A stretch of 14,570 bases of DNA, taken from contig JACPVN010000359.1 in NCBI GenBank assembly GCA_016191715.1, positions 1-14,570 on the forward strand, given 5' to 3'. The position numbers and the translations under genes were made by a program. The stretch comes from Ignavibacteriota bacterium (GTDB lineage Bacteria > Bacteroidota > Ignavibacteria > UBA10030 > SZUA-254). Below the pieces are notes generated by a model. It worked only from the letters and a program-made list of their open reading frames with translations, searched no databases and was not told where the DNA came from. Below, piece by piece: positions 14,024-14,570 of the stretch. The first letter of the stretch is position 1; every line of letters begins with the position of its first letter.

Positions 14024-14488
14024 ATGTCAAAATGTATTTTCATCAAGGCATTGTTGTTTTGCCTAATTTGTTGTTCTACAACTTCAAGCAGCCAATCGGT
14101 AAATCTTCGCTTCGCGCATCTTACTACAAGCGATGGTTTGTCAGAAGGTGTTGTCTATCGGATTCTTCAGGATAGCAAGGGATACCTATGGTTCGCGACG
14201 CATGAGGGTTTGAACCGATACGATGGTTACTCGTTCAAAACTTTTAAGCACGACCCGTATGATTCACTCTCACTCTGTAATAACCAAGTAACAGCATTGT
14301 TTGAAGACAGCAGAGGAATTTTATGGGTTGGCACACAGAAAGGGGCGCAACGGTTTGATAGAAATACAGAAACATTTCACAAGATGACACGCGGGACAAA
14401 TGATTCAACTCTTTTTTTACTAGGCGGAATAGGTGCATTTGCTGAAGACCGTTTTGGAAATCTCTGGATTGGAGCTGTAGAGCGATAA
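14024..14488 (+). CDS. Reg_prop (two-component regulator propeller) sensor, N-terminal part ending at an in-frame stop
   Basis: The start of a periplasmic sensor of the hybrid two-component or Reg_prop type, in which propeller blades sense a ligand and a later transmembrane/Y_Y_Y/kinase part signals. ATG 14024 gives a signal peptide (MSKCIFIKALLFCLICC, then polar residues). Three blade motifs are visible: RILQDSKGYLWFATHEGLNR, LFEDSRGILWVGTQKGAQR and FAEDRFGNLWIGAVER. A TAA stop at 14486-14488 cuts the third blade, leaving about 154 residues where the family usually runs to several hundred or over a thousand. The same frame stays open and reads family-like sequence after the stop (see next entry). 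An upstream TTG at 13985 is possible but spoils the signal peptide. No Shine-Dalgarno sequence is seen. Either an inactivated gene, a sequencing error or, less likely, a genuine short protein. Confidence 0.7.
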   Translation: MSKCIFIKALLFCLICCSTTSSSQSVNLRFAHLTTSDGLSEGVVYRILQDSKGYLWFATHEGLNRYDGYSFKTFKHDPYDSLSLCNNQVTALFEDSRGILWVGTQKGAQRFDRNTETFHKMTRGTNDSTLFLLGGIGAFAEDRFGNLWIGAVER

Positions 14489-14570
14489 AGTTTCATCAAC
14501 GCCGATGGTTTGAAAGATCTACAAAAACCGTCTTTGAGAGTTCATCGAATCGATTTTGAGGATAGCGAAA
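14489..14570 (+). pseudogene. Continuation of the Reg_prop gene after the in-frame stop, running off the window
   Basis: Reading on in the same frame after TAA gives SFINADGLKDLQKPSLR and then VHRIDFEDSE. The former looks like an inter-blade linker, and FEDSE is the beginning of a fourth I-x-E-D-S-x-G blade motif. The frame is unchanged, so a single substitution (for example TTA to TAA, restoring ERLSFINADGL) would explain the break. The remainder of the gene lies beyond base 14570. Confidence 0.55.

Overview
The window looks like a chromosomal piece from the Bacteroidota/Ignavibacteriota/Chlorobiota side of the bacterial tree. The strongest clue is a very long secreted protein that ends in a type IX secretion (T9SS) type A sorting domain with the motif YQNYPNPFNPVT. 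An ORF6N-domain protein, a two-component-regulator-propeller (Reg_prop) gene, an OprO/P-like porin and several genes lacking a clear Shine-Dalgarno sequence fit the same assignment. This is inference from domain content; I cannot name a species.

Layout. Bases 1-6000 are transcribed leftward. They hold a 3'-truncated phosphohexomutase (1-1140, TTG start), a translationally coupled pair made of an ABC/RecF-type AAA ATPase and a small Toprim/DUF4276-like protein (1173-2923), an outer-membrane porin (3070-4128), an ORF6N DNA-binding-type protein (4125-4709) and enolase (4711-5985). Enolase, ORF6N and porin are packed with a 1-nt gap and a 4-nt overlap and could be one transcript. The ATPase-Toprim pair sits in AT-rich DNA between housekeeping genes and looks like an inserted accessory module, probably anti-phage defence of the OLD/PARIS-like type.

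Bases 6000-14570 are transcribed rightward. A divergent intergenic region with inverted repeats leads to a ~1670-residue T9SS cargo protein: a twelve-repeat Asp-box propeller, an SdrB-like domain, a choice-of-anchor-J domain, three choice-of-anchor-D/ASH domains, an unclassified segment and the sorting domain. After a spacer with a 14-bp palindrome and a 7-bp tandem repeat come a FabI/FabL-like enoyl-ACP reductase (11525-12361), an unusual DNA-methyltransferase-like protein with a DUF1016-like N-terminus (12451-13641), tRNA-Phe(GAA) with its own terminator (13738-13900), and the start of a Reg_prop sensor gene interrupted by an in-frame stop at 14486-14488.

The genes do not form one pathway. 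Housekeeping functions (sugar-phosphate metabolism, glycolysis, fatty-acid synthesis, tRNA) are interspersed with envelope, secreted and accessory DNA-interaction genes. The best candidates for something little described are the split ATPase/Toprim module, the methyltransferase with motif IV reading DPPK and a DUF1016-like front end, and the two 7-bp-periodic repeats around the end of the T9SS cargo gene.
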